A DNA stretch of 64,000 nucleotides from an uncultured SAR86 cluster bacterium (GCA_902526045.1 CABZJI010000001.1:315248-379247); one strand, 5' to 3'. Positions 53,347 to 63,970 are shown, counted from the first letter of the stretch. Translations and numbers: made by a program. Notes: a model not told the origin generated them from the sequence alone.

Positions 53347-55017
53347 ATGTCTAAAAAAAGAAAATATTCATCTTCTCTGGTTGATGGGATCGATCAAGCT
53401 GGAGCCAGGTCAATGCTAAGACCAACAGGTTTTTCAGACGAGGATTTCAAAAAGCCACAAGTTGGCATTGCCTCAACTTGGTCAAATGTGACTCCTTGCA
53501 ACATGCACATTAATGAATTGGCACAAACCATATGCAACTCTGTTGATCTTGCTGGCTTAAAATCAATTCTTTTTAATACCATCACAATTTCTGATGGTAT
53601 TTCAATGGGCACACTAGGAATGAGATACTCTTTGGTATCAAGGGAAGTCATTGCAGATTCAATTGAGACAGTTGTAGGGTGTCAGTCGTTTGATTCAGTT
53701 GTAGCAATAGGCGGATGCGATAAAAATATGCCTGGTTGCATGATGGGATTGATAAGATTAGATAGGCCAAGTTTGTTTGTCTACGGCGGCTCTATCAAAC
53801 CAGGAAAGGATCATACAGATTTTGCAACTGTTCTTGAGAAGGTTGGAGCATACTCACAAAATCAAATAAGTGAGGATGAACTCATAGCAATTGAGAAAAA
53901 TGCACTTCCAGGACCTGGTTCATGCGGAGGTATGTATACGGCAAACACTATGGCATCAGCAATTGAAGCTTTGGGAATGAGCTTGCCTGGCAGTAGTTCA
54001 CAAGATGCCATTTCTGAAGAAAAGAGAAATGATTGCTTAGCTGTAGGACAAGCTATCGACTACTTATTAGAAAAAGATATTAAACCCAGTGACATATTAA
54101 CTAAAAGTGCTTTTGAAAATTCTATTAAGGTAGTGATTGCACTGGGTGGTTCAACAAACGCAGTTCTCCATCTTTTGGCAATGGCAAAATCTGCAAATGT
54201 TGATTTAAATCTCGATGATTTTACTAGGATTGGAAAAAATACACCCGTTTTATCTGACATAAGGCCATCTGGTTACTATCTAATGAGTGATTTGAATGAG
54301 CTGGGAGGAATTCAACCTTTAATGAAAATGATGCTGTCTGATGGATTGCTTGATGGGAGTTGTTTGACCGTTTCTGGAAAAACAATAGAAGAAAACCTTG
54401 AAGATATTGAACCTTATAAAGACGACCAAAAAATTATTTCTCAAATTAGTAAACCAATTAAGAAAGAAAGCCATATTAGGATTTTGAAAGGAAATCTTGC
54501 GCCTGAAGGGGCTGTAGCCAAAATAACTGGTAAAGAGGGATTATCTTTTTCAGGTCCTGCAATAATATTTGAATCTGAGGAAGAGGCCGTTGATGCTATT
54601 TTCAAAAATACCATTCAAGAGGGTTCGGTAATAGTTATCAGATATGAAGGTCCTGTGGGAGGTCCAGGCATGCGAGAAATGCTAAAACCTACTGCCGCAA
54701 TTATGGGAGCTGGGCTAGGCGATAAAGTTGCACTGATTACTGATGGAAGATTCTCAGGCGGTTCTCACGGTTTTGTGGTTGGTCACATTACTCCTGAGGC
54801 GGCAAATGGAGGTCCGATTGGGCTTTTACAGAATGGAGATTTAATCACAATAGACGCAACAAAAGATCAAATAAATATCGATATTTCAGAAGAACAGCTA
54901 GCAGAGAGAAAAAAAAACTGGCAATCTTTAAAAGAACCTCCTAATAGAGGAGTGTTAGCCAAATACGCTAGATCAGTGTCCTCAGCATCCGAAGGTGCCG
55001 TAACAGATAATTTTTAA
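53347..55017 (+). CDS. ilvD: Dihydroxy-acid dehydratase IlvD
   Basis: Iron-sulfur dehydratase of valine, isoleucine and leucine synthesis. 556 residues, the shorter type (E. coli 616). Cluster cysteines C51 (NVTPCNMHI), C124 ([10 protein letters not shown]) and C197 ([12 protein letters not shown]). [19 protein letters not shown] is the C-terminal signature. Follows the ABC ATPase with a 5-base gap; trxA starts 35 bases later. Confidence 0.96.
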   Translation: MSKKRKYSSSLVDGIDQAGARSMLRPTGFSDEDFKKPQVGIASTWSNVTPCNMHINELAQTICNSVDLAGLKSILFNTITISDGISMGTLGMRYSLVSREVIADSIETVVGCQSFDSVVAIGGCDKNMPGCMMGLIRLDRPSLFVYGGSIKPGKDHTDFATVLEKVGAYSQNQISEDELIAIEKNALPGPGSCGGMYTANTMASAIEALGMSLPGSSSQDAISEEKRNDCLAVGQAIDYLLEKDIKPSDILTKSAFENSIKVVIALGGSTNAVLHLLAMAKSANVDLNLDDFTRIGKNTPVLSDIRPSGYYLMSDLNELGGIQPLMKMMLSDGLLDGSCLTVSGKTIEENLEDIEPYKDDQKIISQISKPIKKESHIRILKGNLAPEGAVAKITGKEGLSFSGPAIIFESEEEAVDAIFKNTIQEGSVIVIRYEGPVGGPGMREMLKPTAAIMGAGLGDKVALITDGRFSGGSHGFVVGHITPEAANGGPIGLLQNGDLITIDATKDQINIDISEEQLAERKKNWQSLKEPPNRGVLAKYARSVSSASEGAVTDNF

Positions 55018-55052
55018 TTTGCATTTTTTTAATTGAACCTAATAAAAGAATT

Positions 55053-55373
55053 ATGAGTAAAACAATAAAATTGGATAAGGAAAACTTCACAGAAACCGTT
55101 GGTTCTAACAAACCAGTTTTAGTTGATTATTGGGCAGAATGGTGTGGTCCATGCAAAATGGTAGCTCCAATACTTGAAGAAGTTGCCTCGGACATGTCAG
55201 ATAAACTGACGGTTGGCAAGGTTGATGTGGATGAAAATCAAGAGTTAGCAGCCCAATTGAACATTATGAGCATTCCTACGTTAGTTCTTTTCAAAGATGG
55301 AGAGGTAGTTGATCAAGCAATAGGTGCTTTATCAAAAGCTCAGCTTTTATTATTCTTAGAACCACACATTTAA
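55053..55373 (+). CDS. trxA: Thioredoxin TrxA
   Basis: 106-residue cytoplasmic disulfide reductase (E. coli 109). Active site WCGPCK with C31 and C34, buried Asp in VDYWAEW, cis-proline in MSIPTLVLFKDG. Upstream of rho, the same order as in E. coli and other gammaproteobacteria. Confidence 0.97.
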   Translation: MSKTIKLDKENFTETVGSNKPVLVDYWAEWCGPCKMVAPILEEVASDMSDKLTVGKVDVDENQELAAQLNIMSIPTLVLFKDGEVVDQAIGALSKAQLLLFLEPHI

Positions 55374-55379
55374 ATTTAA

Positions 55380-55424
55380 CCTAGACTAGGGTTAACTTAG
55401 GTGTTAAATTATTGAACCTAGTCT
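55380..55424. repeat. CCTAG-rich inverted repeat before rho
   Basis: AGACTAGG (55383-55390) pairs with CCTAGTCT (55417-55424), 8 bp with a 26-base loop, and CCTAGACTAGG (55380-55390) is itself an 11-base palindrome. The region lies between trxA and rho, where rho leaders often carry autoregulatory sites. No T-tract follows, so it is not an ordinary terminator. Function unknown. Confidence 0.4.
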
Positions 55425-55457
55425 TAGACAATCTTTAATTAAATCCCAATATCTGTT

Positions 55458-56720
55458 ATGCATTTAGGCGAATTAAAAGCCAAGCCGGTAGAAGAATTAC
55501 TCAGTCTTGCTGAAGGGATGGGTATAGAAAATCTTGCCCGCTCAAAAAAACAAGATGTTATTTTTGGTATTTTAAAATCTCATTCTGGAAAAGGGGAGGA
55601 TATAGAGGGTGAAGGCGTTCTTGAAATTCTAAATGATGGATTTGGATTTTTGAGATCTCCATCTTCTTCTTACTTAGCTGGTGCAGATGATATCTATGTT
55701 TCGCCTAGCCAAATAAGAAGATTTGGTCTTAAGACTGGCGATTCAATATCTGGAAAAATAAGACCACCAAAGGAAGGCGAGAGATATTTTGCCCTGTTAA
55801 AGATAGAAAAAATTAATTTCATCGCTCCGGAACAAACGAAATCGAAAGTTGCTTTTGAAAACTTAACACCCTTATTTCCTGAAGAAAGGATTGTTATGGA
55901 GGCTGGAAACGGTACTACGGAAGATTTATCTGCAAGAATTATTGATTTAACTGCTCCAACAGGTAAAGGGCAAAGAGGACTTATTGTCTCTCCACCCAAA
56001 GCAGGTAAGACTCTTCTTCTTCAAACAATTGCTCATTCAATAGAAAGAAATAGTCCTGATAGTAAGCTTATGGTTCTTTTAGTCGATGAAAGACCTGAAG
56101 AAGTAACAGATATGAAACGTTCAGTTCGTGGTGAAGTTGTAGCTTCTACTTTTGACGAACCACCTTCAAGACATGTGCAAGTAGCTGAAATGGTAATTGC
56201 CAAAGCAAGGAGACTTGTTGAAACAAAAAATGATGTCATCATCTTGCTAGATTCAATTACTCGTTTAGCTAGAGCTTATAATTCTACCCAAGCAGCTTCT
56301 GGAAAAATATTAACGGGAGGTGTGGATGCCAATGCTTTAGAAAAACCAAAAAGATTTTTTGGTGCTGCAAGAAATATTGAGGGGGGCGGGAGCCTCACCA
56401 TAATTGCAACTGCTCTTATTGATACTGGATCTAGAATGGACGAAGTAATTTATGAGGAATTTAAAGGGACTGGAAATCAAGAAATTCATTTAGACAGATC
56501 AATTGCGGAAAGGAGAGTCTTTCCAGCTATTAATATAAGACGATCAGGAACAAGAAGAGAAGAGTTGATAACTGATGATGCAGAGCTACAAAGAATTAAT
56601 ATTCTCAGAAAGCTTCTCAATGATATGGAAGATGTTGATGCAACTGAATGGCTCATAGATAAACTTGGCAAGCATAAGACCAACAATGAATTCTTTAGTT
56701 CAATGAAGAAAGGTAAATAA
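55458..56720 (+). CDS. rho: Transcription termination factor Rho
   Basis: Hexameric RNA helicase. 420 residues (E. coli 419). N-terminal Rho domain, cold-shock RNA-binding fold with DGFGFLRSP (60-68), Walker A SPPKAGKT (178-185), Walker [17 protein letters not shown] (Q-loop TGGVDANAL following) and R-loop SGTRREEL. With few intrinsic terminators visible in the window, Rho-dependent ending is probably common here. The rsmD gene ends immediately opposite (no spacer). Confidence 0.98.
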   Translation: MHLGELKAKPVEELLSLAEGMGIENLARSKKQDVIFGILKSHSGKGEDIEGEGVLEILNDGFGFLRSPSSSYLAGADDIYVSPSQIRRFGLKTGDSISGKIRPPKEGERYFALLKIEKINFIAPEQTKSKVAFENLTPLFPEERIVMEAGNGTTEDLSARIIDLTAPTGKGQRGLIVSPPKAGKTLLLQTIAHSIERNSPDSKLMVLLVDERPEEVTDMKRSVRGEVVASTFDEPPSRHVQVAEMVIAKARRLVETKNDVIILLDSITRLARAYNSTQAASGKILTGGVDANALEKPKRFFGAARNIEGGGSLTIIATALIDTGSRMDEVIYEEFKGTGNQEIHLDRSIAERRVFPAINIRRSGTRREELITDDAELQRINILRKLLNDMEDVDATEWLIDKLGKHKTNNEFFSSMKKGK

Positions 56721-57290
56721 CTATTTCTCTTTGATTAATAAATACTTCTTCTCGCCTGATTTAGTCTCTTTTATGATATCCCAACCCTTTATCAAAAAAT
56801 TTAAATCTAATTCTTTTTCAACTTCTAGATAAACTTTCCCAAAGTTGGAAAGAAGGCCATTTGTTTTAATTTTTAAAAGAACTTTTTCAGCAAGTTGTCT
56901 ATAAAAAGGTGGATCAACAAATATTAAATCGAAGTCTTGAGTTGTTTCATCTAGCCAAGTAAGCACATCTCCTTTGATTATAAAGACATCTTCATCAGCA
57001 TTAAGGCTTCCAATGTACTTTTTAATTTTATTTAAATGGTAAGAATTTTTTTCAACGAATGTAACTTTGTCTGCTCCTCTTGATAAGGATTCAAGTCCTA
57101 AGGATCCAGTTCCAGCAAATAAATCTAAACAATTTTTATTACCAAGGATTTGTCCAAGCCAATTAAATAATGTTTCTCTGAGCCTATCTGGAGTTGGTCT
57201 TAGATCATCAGAAGGAATGAATTCAAATTTTCTTCCTTTGTATTTTCCGCCTATTATTCTGAATGACCCCTTAATTGCTTTATTGCTCAT
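56721..57290 (-). CDS. rsmD: 16S rRNA (guanine-966-N2)-methyltransferase RsmD
   Basis: 189-residue SAM-dependent methyltransferase. RIIGGKYKGRK, LRPTPDRLRETLFNWL, SAM motif DLFAGTGSLGLESLSRGA and catalytic DPPF (FVDPPFYRQ) are all present. Converges on rho with the two stops back to back at 56720/56721. In most gammaproteobacteria rsmD sits next to ftsY, so its place here is different. Confidence 0.95.
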   Translation of the reverse strand: MSNKAIKGSFRIIGGKYKGRKFEFIPSDDLRPTPDRLRETLFNWLGQILGNKNCLDLFAGTGSLGLESLSRGADKVTFVEKNSYHLNKIKKYIGSLNADEDVFIIKGDVLTWLDETTQDFDLIFVDPPFYRQLAEKVLLKIKTNGLLSNFGKVYLEVEKELDLNFLIKGWDIIKETKSGEKKYLLIKEK

Positions 57291-57328
57291 AATTTTCTTT
57301 TATAATTCTCTTTTCTAACCTCAACAAA

Positions 57329-57787
57329 ATGCAAGATATATTTCTAAATATTTTAAGGACTCAAGCTCAAACAGTTTATGTAATTTCTTCAGGAAATTCA
57401 GTTTCGAAAGAGGCAATGACTGTTTCATCAGTAGCCTCTTTATCAGCTAACCCTCCAAGAATGCTTGTTTGTATAAATAAATCTGCAGCTATGCACGACT
57501 TTTTAAAAACTACTGAATCTTTTTGTCTTAATTTATTAAGTAAGGAACAAGAACATGTTGCTGATATTTGTAGTAATTCAGAGAAAATTAATGAAAGATT
57601 TTCTAATGATCCTTGGCTTAGAAAGGAGGACACTCCATATTTGGAAAATGCACAATCAAATCTCTTCTGCAGCTTAAAAGAAATCATGGAAGACACTACT
57701 CACTCTATTTTCATTGGTGAGATCCAAGATTTAATTCATAATGAGTCTTTAAAACCCCTAATATATCAAGAAGGCAAATATGTTTAA
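57329..57787 (+). CDS. Flavin reductase-like domain protein
   Basis: 152 residues. Matches the FMN-binding split-barrel flavin reductase family: KEAMTVSSVASLSANPPRMLVCINKSAAMHDFL followed by FCLNLLSKEQ and a C-terminal IFIGEIQDLIHNESLKPLIYQEGKY. It would bind FMN and may supply reduced flavin to a monooxygenase partner not seen here. Overlaps the DUF4399 gene by 8 bases. Exact reaction unknown. Confidence 0.85.
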   Translation: MQDIFLNILRTQAQTVYVISSGNSVSKEAMTVSSVASLSANPPRMLVCINKSAAMHDFLKTTESFCLNLLSKEQEHVADICSNSEKINERFSNDPWLRKEDTPYLENAQSNLFCSLKEIMEDTTHSIFIGEIQDLIHNESLKPLIYQEGKYV

Positions 57788-58178
57788 AATTTTCCATCTT
57801 TTAATTTTTGTTTTTTGCTCAAGTTATATATCTTCAAGCGAGATTGAGCTTTATTTTATTGAGCCTAAGGATGGTGCAATACTCAATGGACCTGTAAAAA
57901 TAATTTTTGGGTTATCAGGAATGGGTGTGGCTCCTGCAGGAATAGATTTTCCTAATACTGGTCATCATCATCTCCTTGTTGATTTAGAAAATTTACCTAA
58001 TCTTTCAAAACCTATTCCAGCTGACAAAAACCACATTCACTTTGGTAAAGGTCAGACTCAAACAGTTCTTGAATTACCCAGGGGAAAAAGAACCTTGCAA
58101 CTTTTAATGGGAAATTATCTCCACATTCCACACAAAGAGCCGGTCATTTCCGATAAAATTACCATCTTTGTAGAATAA
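57780..58178 (+). CDS. DUF4399 domain secreted protein
   Basis: 132 residues; signal peptide (FHLLIFVFCSSYISS) then the DUF4399 pattern FIEPKDGAIL, VKIIFGLSGMGVAPAG, GHHHLLVD and HIHFGKGQTQT, which is rich in His and may bind metal. Function unknown; periplasmic by prediction. Starts inside the flavin reductase gene. Confidence 0.82.
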   Translation: MFKIFHLLIFVFCSSYISSSEIELYFIEPKDGAILNGPVKIIFGLSGMGVAPAGIDFPNTGHHHLLVDLENLPNLSKPIPADKNHIHFGKGQTQTVLELPRGKRTLQLLMGNYLHIPHKEPVISDKITIFVE

Positions 58179-58194
58179 TCTGCGAAAAATTTTC

Positions 58195-60543
58195 TTGATT
58201 TACGCTAATTTAAAAATAAAGAAAAAGTTCATTATTCTTCTTTATTTACTCCTTATTCCCAGCTTTTCAGTGGGTGAGATTCTCATCGATGGAATTCTTG
58301 ATGAAGAAGAATGGAATTCAGCCAAGTCAATTGATGACCTCGTAATTGTTCAGCCAAACATCTTGAAAAAATCAAAATATAAAATTGAAGTCTTATATTT
58401 TGCTAATGAGAAAGGAATTTATTTTGGTTTTAAAAATTTTAAACCTTCAGAGAGACAAACCTCAATTCAACATAAGAGGGATGCATGGATGGTAGATGGA
58501 GATAGAAATTTTATCATCATAGACTTTGTAGGAAATGGAAATAACGGATTTTCTTTTGGAACATCCCTAGGAGATTCTGTTGGAGACGGAACTGTTTCAA
58601 ATGAAAATCAGTTCAATCAAGATTGGGATGGAGTATGGTTCGTAAAAACTAGTAAAGATAGTGAAGCTTGGTACTCTGAGTTTTTAATACCTTGGGATGT
58701 AGCACCCATCAGCTCATCCTCCGATGACGAAATAGAGATTAAAATAAGATTCAATACTTTTGATTTTCTCAGTAATGAATGGTCGAGTTTTCCTGCTATT
58801 TGGAGCACTGACTCAGCTTTTTTATCCAAATTTGAACCAATAAGAGTAAAGAATTTTGCTCGGGATACAAAAAGCGGCGCAGATTTCTATCCCTATATTT
58901 CAATATCACAAGAGCAAGTTACAGATGAACAAATCAATAAAATAGGTGGTGAAATATTTTGGTCTATAGATGCTGAAAAGAGATTAGATGTGACTATAAA
59001 TCCTGATTTTGGCCAAGTAGAAAGTGATGATGTTATTGTTAATTTTGATTCAACTGAGACATATTATGAAGATAAGAGACCTTTCTTCACTGAAAATCAA
59101 AATTTGTTTCAAATAACTGGCTGGAGAACCTATCTTGTTAATACTAGAAGAATTGGTGCAGCGCCAGATTATGACTGCAATCGATTAGACGAAAGACTTA
59201 CTGATAAATGCCTTAAAGATAATTCATCGACAAGTGATATTGATCTTGCTTTAAGGTATACCCAATCAGGAGCAATCAATGAGTTTGGTATTTTCTCTGC
59301 TTTTGAGAAGGGAACGGATATTTATAAAGCTAGAAATTTTCAGGCTATTCGTTATAGAAGAAATTTCAATAAAGGAAAAGTAGGCTATTTATTAACTTAT
59401 GCTGATAAACCAAACATATCAAGATCTGCTCAAGTGCACACTTTAGATTACGAATATTTCATCGATCAAGATACTCGTTTTTTTGGAATGTTAAGCCACT
59501 CAGATATTGATGATCCAATTTTGCCTAAGAATGGATCTGCAATCAGAGCTTTAGTTTCGAAACAATTTTCGAAAAAATTCTCAGGTTTGTGGGCTTTTTC
59601 ATCTTATGGCAAGGGCTATGATCTTAATGATATGGGTTACAGTGAAATGAAGGAATATATGTCAACTGGATGGGTAGCTAACTATAGAGAAGCTGACTTT
59701 GAAAATTCCTCTCCTCTTCAAAGTTTGACTATTGATTCAAACGGTGGATTTAATAGAAGCGCCTCAGGAATATATGGCGGATCTTTGGCAAATGTGAACC
59801 TAGGCTTTGATTTTAAAGATTTCTCTTCTTTAAGAATTTCTTGCGAGTGTTTTTTAGACCCTGGAAAAGACTATATGGAAACAAGAGGCTTTCCTGATGC
59901 ACCTTTCATAAGAAATAAAGGTGGGTATACCATTGCAATTAGATACGAGGCACCAGAGACTTTTGTTTTCATTCCTTCTGTGAAACTAGAGAGCAGGTCG
60001 TCAGGATATGAGTTCGATGATCCTATGTTTTCAAGAAAAGAAGAAGGCTGGGGCTTTAACTTGGGCGCAACAATAAAACCGACAGATAATTTGAATATTA
60101 ACTTCGGTCTCATCAGATACGATGAAGATGAAAATTGGAGTAAATTCGAATACGACAACGTATTTGGTTTTTACCATAAGAAAAAACTGTCGTCCTCTTT
60201 TTCGTTAGGATTATATGAAGGAAAACATGAATTAAGAATTAAAGCTCAATTTTATAGCTTAACAGCTGAGGATCCCGAAGCTTTTTTTGTCTCACCAGAT
60301 GGAAAAATGAAATCGATGAGCGCTAGCTTAAATTCATTTGAGCTAAGTCAAATGGCATTTCAAATCAGGTATAAATATCAATTAGCACCTTTGTCTCATA
60401 TATATGTTGTCTATACTAGGGGAGGAGATTACTTCAACTCTGAAGTTGAGCCTTCATCATTTGATAGGCTGTATACAAAAGGATGGAATACTGCTTACTC
60501 AGATCAATTTATTTTGAAAATAAGATATAGATTTTCTTCCTAA
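58195..60543 (+). CDS. DUF5916/CBM9-like outer membrane protein, copy 1
   Basis: 782 residues. Signal peptide (FIILLYLLLIPSFSVG) then a CBM9-like domain: ILIDGILDEEEWNSAK, VLYFANEKGIYFGF, FLIPWDVAPI, to about residue 210. The remainder resembles the DUF5916 beta-barrel, with DVTINPDFGQVESDDV and YYEDKRPFFTENQNLF, and ends in LKIRYRFSS. TTG start; no better start keeps the signal peptide. Function unknown: family members are outer-membrane proteins often beside hydrolases and transporters. Tandem paralog follows. Confidence 0.8.
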   Translation: MIYANLKIKKKFIILLYLLLIPSFSVGEILIDGILDEEEWNSAKSIDDLVIVQPNILKKSKYKIEVLYFANEKGIYFGFKNFKPSERQTSIQHKRDAWMVDGDRNFIIIDFVGNGNNGFSFGTSLGDSVGDGTVSNENQFNQDWDGVWFVKTSKDSEAWYSEFLIPWDVAPISSSSDDEIEIKIRFNTFDFLSNEWSSFPAIWSTDSAFLSKFEPIRVKNFARDTKSGADFYPYISISQEQVTDEQINKIGGEIFWSIDAEKRLDVTINPDFGQVESDDVIVNFDSTETYYEDKRPFFTENQNLFQITGWRTYLVNTRRIGAAPDYDCNRLDERLTDKCLKDNSSTSDIDLALRYTQSGAINEFGIFSAFEKGTDIYKARNFQAIRYRRNFNKGKVGYLLTYADKPNISRSAQVHTLDYEYFIDQDTRFFGMLSHSDIDDPILPKNGSAIRALVSKQFSKKFSGLWAFSSYGKGYDLNDMGYSEMKEYMSTGWVANYREADFENSSPLQSLTIDSNGGFNRSASGIYGGSLANVNLGFDFKDFSSLRISCECFLDPGKDYMETRGFPDAPFIRNKGGYTIAIRYEAPETFVFIPSVKLESRSSGYEFDDPMFSRKEEGWGFNLGATIKPTDNLNINFGLIRYDEDENWSKFEYDNVFGFYHKKKLSSSFSLGLYEGKHELRIKAQFYSLTAEDPEAFFVSPDGKMKSMSASLNSFELSQMAFQIRYKYQLAPLSHIYVVYTRGGDYFNSEVEPSSFDRLYTKGWNTAYSDQFILKIRYRFSS

Positions 60544-60699
60544 AATTCTTCGTAAGTAAATTAAAAAATCTTAATAAATTTCATTCTCAGAATATATTAA
60601 TTGATCCTTCTACAACATTGTTCTGATTAATTCAGATAAAATAGCGCCCAATTTTCTTCTGACTTTAATGTGACCCAAATACTCAATAAAACAGTAAAT

Positions 60700-63012
60700 A
60701 TGATTAGAAAAATAATAATTTTATTTTTTTTCATACAATTGTCAGCAGAAATAGTAATTGATGGAAAATTAGATGAAATTGAGTGGGACTCTGCAGGCGT
60801 TATTGATACTTTTTTTATCACCGAACCTTTAACTTATGCTACTCCAGAGGTTGAAACTGAGGTTTTATATTTTGCTAATGAAGATGGGATATATTTTGGG
60901 TTTAAAAATTATCAACAGCCTATTGAGAATCAAACAACTTTGCTTCATAAAAGAGACGTTATGGATGCATCTGCAGATAGAGCCTTTTTAGCAATAGACT
61001 TCAACGGAAACGGTATAAGAGCTTATAGCTTTGCAGTATCTTTGGGTGGATCAATCGGAGATGCTGTTTGGGCTAATGAAAATCAACCATCATCAGATTG
61101 GGATGCAATTTGGTTTGCTAAAACTTCCCAAGATGAAGATGCTTGGTTTGCTGAATTTTTGATCCCCTGGGATGTTGCTCCATTGGAAACTTCCGATAAA
61201 GAATTTATTGAAATAAATGTTAGGACATCTAGAGGTTATTTTTTTAAAAATGAATGGCATGGCTTCCCGAGAATTAACTGGACAGATACAAAATTTATCT
61301 CAAGATTTCATCCTATAAAAATAAGAAATTTTGCAAAAAACTCTAACTCACAAGTTGATTACTTTCCTTACATTTCTATTTCTCAGGAAGAGGTTAGTGG
61401 AAAACAGGAGAATAAAATTGGCGGAGAAATATTTTGGGCAATAGATTCAGAAAAAAGGTTAGATGTCACTTTAAATCCTGATTTTGGTCAAGTAGAAAGT
61501 GATGATGTGATTGTAAGTTTTGATGCAATTGAGACTTTTTATGAAGATAAACGTCCTTTTTTTACTGAAAACCAGGACCTTTTTCAAATAAGAGGTCGAA
61601 CTTCTTTTTTAATAAACACAAGAAGGATTGGTGCTCGACCAGACTATAATTGTTCTTCAGAAATAGATGAATCAGACTGTAGCCTTCAAAGAAAAACCTA
61701 CAGTGAAATAGATTTGGCCCTGAGATATACCCAGACTGAGGCAGATGACGAATTTGGAATCTTTTCAGCTTTTGAAAGGGACGGTAGATTTTATAAAGGA
61801 AGAAATTTTCAGTCTATTAGGTACAGAAAAAGTTTAGATGATCTACGCATTGGATACCTACTAACTTATGTTGACCGTCCAACTATAACTAGATCTGCTC
61901 AAGTCCACACAATGGATTTTGATTATTCTTTCGATGAATCAAGTAGATTCTCAGGGACCCTTAGTTATTCAAATATTGATTCTGACTCAACTACAACAGA
62001 GGGAGTAGCTCTCAGAGGAAGGGTGGCAAGAAACTTTACAGAAAAGTTTTCCGCTCTTTGGGGTTTTGGTATTTATGATGAAGGCTATGACATGAATGAT
62101 ATGGGTTACTTAGATATGAGAAATTTTGCTGAAACAGGCATTACAGCTGTTTACAAAGAAACCAATTTCTCAGAAGTTTCTTTAATTAGAAGTCTTACAT
62201 TAGATTTGAACAGTGGACATCAACGAAGCATATCTGGAATAAATGGTGGAGCGATGGCATGGGTATCTCTAAATTTGGATTTGAAAGATTTTTCTTCAAT
62301 TGACATTTTCTGTGAGTGCATTCTGTCACCTGGAAAAGATTTTGTTGAAACAAGAAATTATCCAGACTCCCCTTACATAAGGAGAATTGGAGGATACTTA
62401 TTTAGTATGAGATATTCAGCACCAAAACAGAAAATCTTCATACCATTCATAAAAATTGAAAGTTCATCTGGAGGCTACAAATTTGATAATCCCTCAAACT
62501 CTAAAAGAGGAGAGGGTTGGGGTTTTAATTTAGGAGCAATTGTTAAGCCTTCTCAAGATCTGGATTTAAATCTTGCTCTCATTAGATATGATGAATATGA
62601 AAATTGGGCGAAATACGAATTTGATAATGTGTTTGGTTATTATAAAAAGAAGAAACTATCATCATCCTTATCTTTGGGTTGGATTAAAGATAATATTCAT
62701 GAGTTAAGAATTAAAGCTCAATTTTATTCTCTAACTGCCGACGATCCGGATCCTTATTATGTTAGCGCCGATGGAAAGATGATTAATTATGATGGATCTC
62801 TTAATCCATTTGAACTAAGTCAGGTCGCTTTCCAGATAAGGTACAGGTATGAACTGTCACCTTTATCTAATTTTTATGCAGTTTATACAAGAGGCGGATA
62901 TTATTATGATAATGATGATAATGATATGAGATCTTTTGGGGATTTATATTCAACTGGATGGAACACTACTTACTCTGATCAATTCATACTGAAACTAAGA
63001 TATAAATTTTAA
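60700..63012 (+). CDS. DUF5916/CBM9-like outer membrane protein, copy 2
   Basis: 770 residues from ATG 60700, which begins a clean signal peptide (MIRKIIILFFFIQLSA before EIVIDGKLDE); a GTG at 60670 would add a poor leader. Same plan as copy 1: CBM9-like part with LDEIEWDSAG and FLIPWDVAPL, then the barrel with YEDKRPFFTENQDLF, ending LKLRYKF. By hand alignment 60 of 73 residues are identical to copy 1 from ISISQE to LFQI. A 156-base spacer between the copies shows no clear promoter. Ends with a TTAA overlap on the small downstream gene. Confidence 0.8.
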   Translation: MIRKIIILFFFIQLSAEIVIDGKLDEIEWDSAGVIDTFFITEPLTYATPEVETEVLYFANEDGIYFGFKNYQQPIENQTTLLHKRDVMDASADRAFLAIDFNGNGIRAYSFAVSLGGSIGDAVWANENQPSSDWDAIWFAKTSQDEDAWFAEFLIPWDVAPLETSDKEFIEINVRTSRGYFFKNEWHGFPRINWTDTKFISRFHPIKIRNFAKNSNSQVDYFPYISISQEEVSGKQENKIGGEIFWAIDSEKRLDVTLNPDFGQVESDDVIVSFDAIETFYEDKRPFFTENQDLFQIRGRTSFLINTRRIGARPDYNCSSEIDESDCSLQRKTYSEIDLALRYTQTEADDEFGIFSAFERDGRFYKGRNFQSIRYRKSLDDLRIGYLLTYVDRPTITRSAQVHTMDFDYSFDESSRFSGTLSYSNIDSDSTTTEGVALRGRVARNFTEKFSALWGFGIYDEGYDMNDMGYLDMRNFAETGITAVYKETNFSEVSLIRSLTLDLNSGHQRSISGINGGAMAWVSLNLDLKDFSSIDIFCECILSPGKDFVETRNYPDSPYIRRIGGYLFSMRYSAPKQKIFIPFIKIESSSGGYKFDNPSNSKRGEGWGFNLGAIVKPSQDLDLNLALIRYDEYENWAKYEFDNVFGYYKKKKLSSSLSLGWIKDNIHELRIKAQFYSLTADDPDPYYVSADGKMINYDGSLNPFELSQVAFQIRYRYELSPLSNFYAVYTRGGYYYDNDDNDMRSFGDLYSTGWNTTYSDQFILKLRYKF

Positions 63013-63197
63013 TGATCTTTACAGATCCAACCTCTTGATGTTTTCCTGGCCTCAAACATTGGAAAGTAAACATCACATTCTATACATTTGACCATGCTTG
63101 ATTGATCTTCACTAATATCAACTGAACTTTCTCCTAAAAGACGAGCTAGACCTACAATTATCCCAATAAAGATTAAAACTGAAATTAAAATAGCCAC
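63009..63197 (-). CDS. Small membrane protein with a zinc-ribbon-like tail (PP0621-like)
   Basis: 62 residues: one hydrophobic helix (AILISVLIFIGIIVGLARLLG), an acidic linker, then MVKCIECDVYFPMFEA with CxxC and a final WICKDH with Cys/His, a likely zinc-binding set. Resembles the PP0621 family of small membrane proteins. GTG start sharing one base with the bamD stop, so probably cotranslated. Function unknown. Confidence 0.72.
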   Translation of the reverse strand: MAILISVLIFIGIIVGLARLLGESSVDISEDQSSMVKCIECDVYFPMFEARKTSRGWICKDH

Positions 63198-63970
63198 TAA
63201 GATTTAACTTTTTCTTCTTTGAAAGCTTTGAGTAAATCTTGAGTTAAGTTTGCCAGATCTGATTGATTTAGTTCTTTATATGCTTGAATTTTTATCTCTA
63301 AGGCTTGCTCAACTTGGGAGCTATTTGGCAGGTGCTCTATCACATAATTAGCCCTATTTAACGCCGCAACATAAGCTTTTCTTTCCATATAAAAAGTTGC
63401 AACATAAATTTCTTTTTTTGCAACTAAATTTCTCAAGAAAACCATGCGTTGTCTTGCTTGATCCGCATAATCGCTGTCTGGGAATCTAAGTAAAAAGTCA
63501 CTTAGGTCAGAAAAAGATTTTTTTGCTCGATTAAGATCTCTTTTTGAGGCGGCATCTTCAAGGATCATATTAGGATTAAAAATTGACATATCCGCAGTAT
63601 AGCCAGACATTCCTTTCAAATAGTATGCATAATCTACGTTGGGATGATTAGGGTGCAAGCTTATGAATCTATCAGCAGCAGAAATGGCAGCATCATAGTT
63701 TGCAGATTTAAAGTAAGCATAAATCAACTCGGATTGAGCTTGAGTTGCAAATCGTCCAAAAGGATATCTAGCCTCAAGCATTTCTAAGCTCATAGCAGCA
63801 GCGGCAAAATTACCTGATCTCAATCTATTTTGAGCTTGATCAAATAATTCTTTTTCAAGTAAAACTTTTTCAATAGTTTCATCTTTATTTGCACAAGATG
63901 GAAATAAACTCATCAAGATCAGTAAAAAAAGCAGATTAAAGATAAAATAGTATTTATTACTGGACAACAT
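63197..63970 (-). CDS. bamD: Outer membrane protein assembly factor BamD
   Basis: Essential lipoprotein of the BAM complex, inserting beta-barrel proteins such as the TonB receptors above. 257 residues (E. coli 245). Signal ending LFPSC with the lipidated C26, then TPR helices with LFDQAQNRLRSGNFAAAAMSLEMLEARYPFG and FISLHPNHPNVDYAYYLKGMSGY, the BamD signature. Only 30 bases remain before the window edge, so its promoter is not fully visible. Confidence 0.95.
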   Translation of the reverse strand: MLSSNKYYFIFNLLFLLILMSLFPSCANKDETIEKVLLEKELFDQAQNRLRSGNFAAAAMSLEMLEARYPFGRFATQAQSELIYAYFKSANYDAAISAADRFISLHPNHPNVDYAYYLKGMSGYTADMSIFNPNMILEDAASKRDLNRAKKSFSDLSDFLLRFPDSDYADQARQRMVFLRNLVAKKEIYVATFYMERKAYVAALNRANYVIEHLPNSSQVEQALEIKIQAYKELNQSDLANLTQDLLKAFKEEKVKS

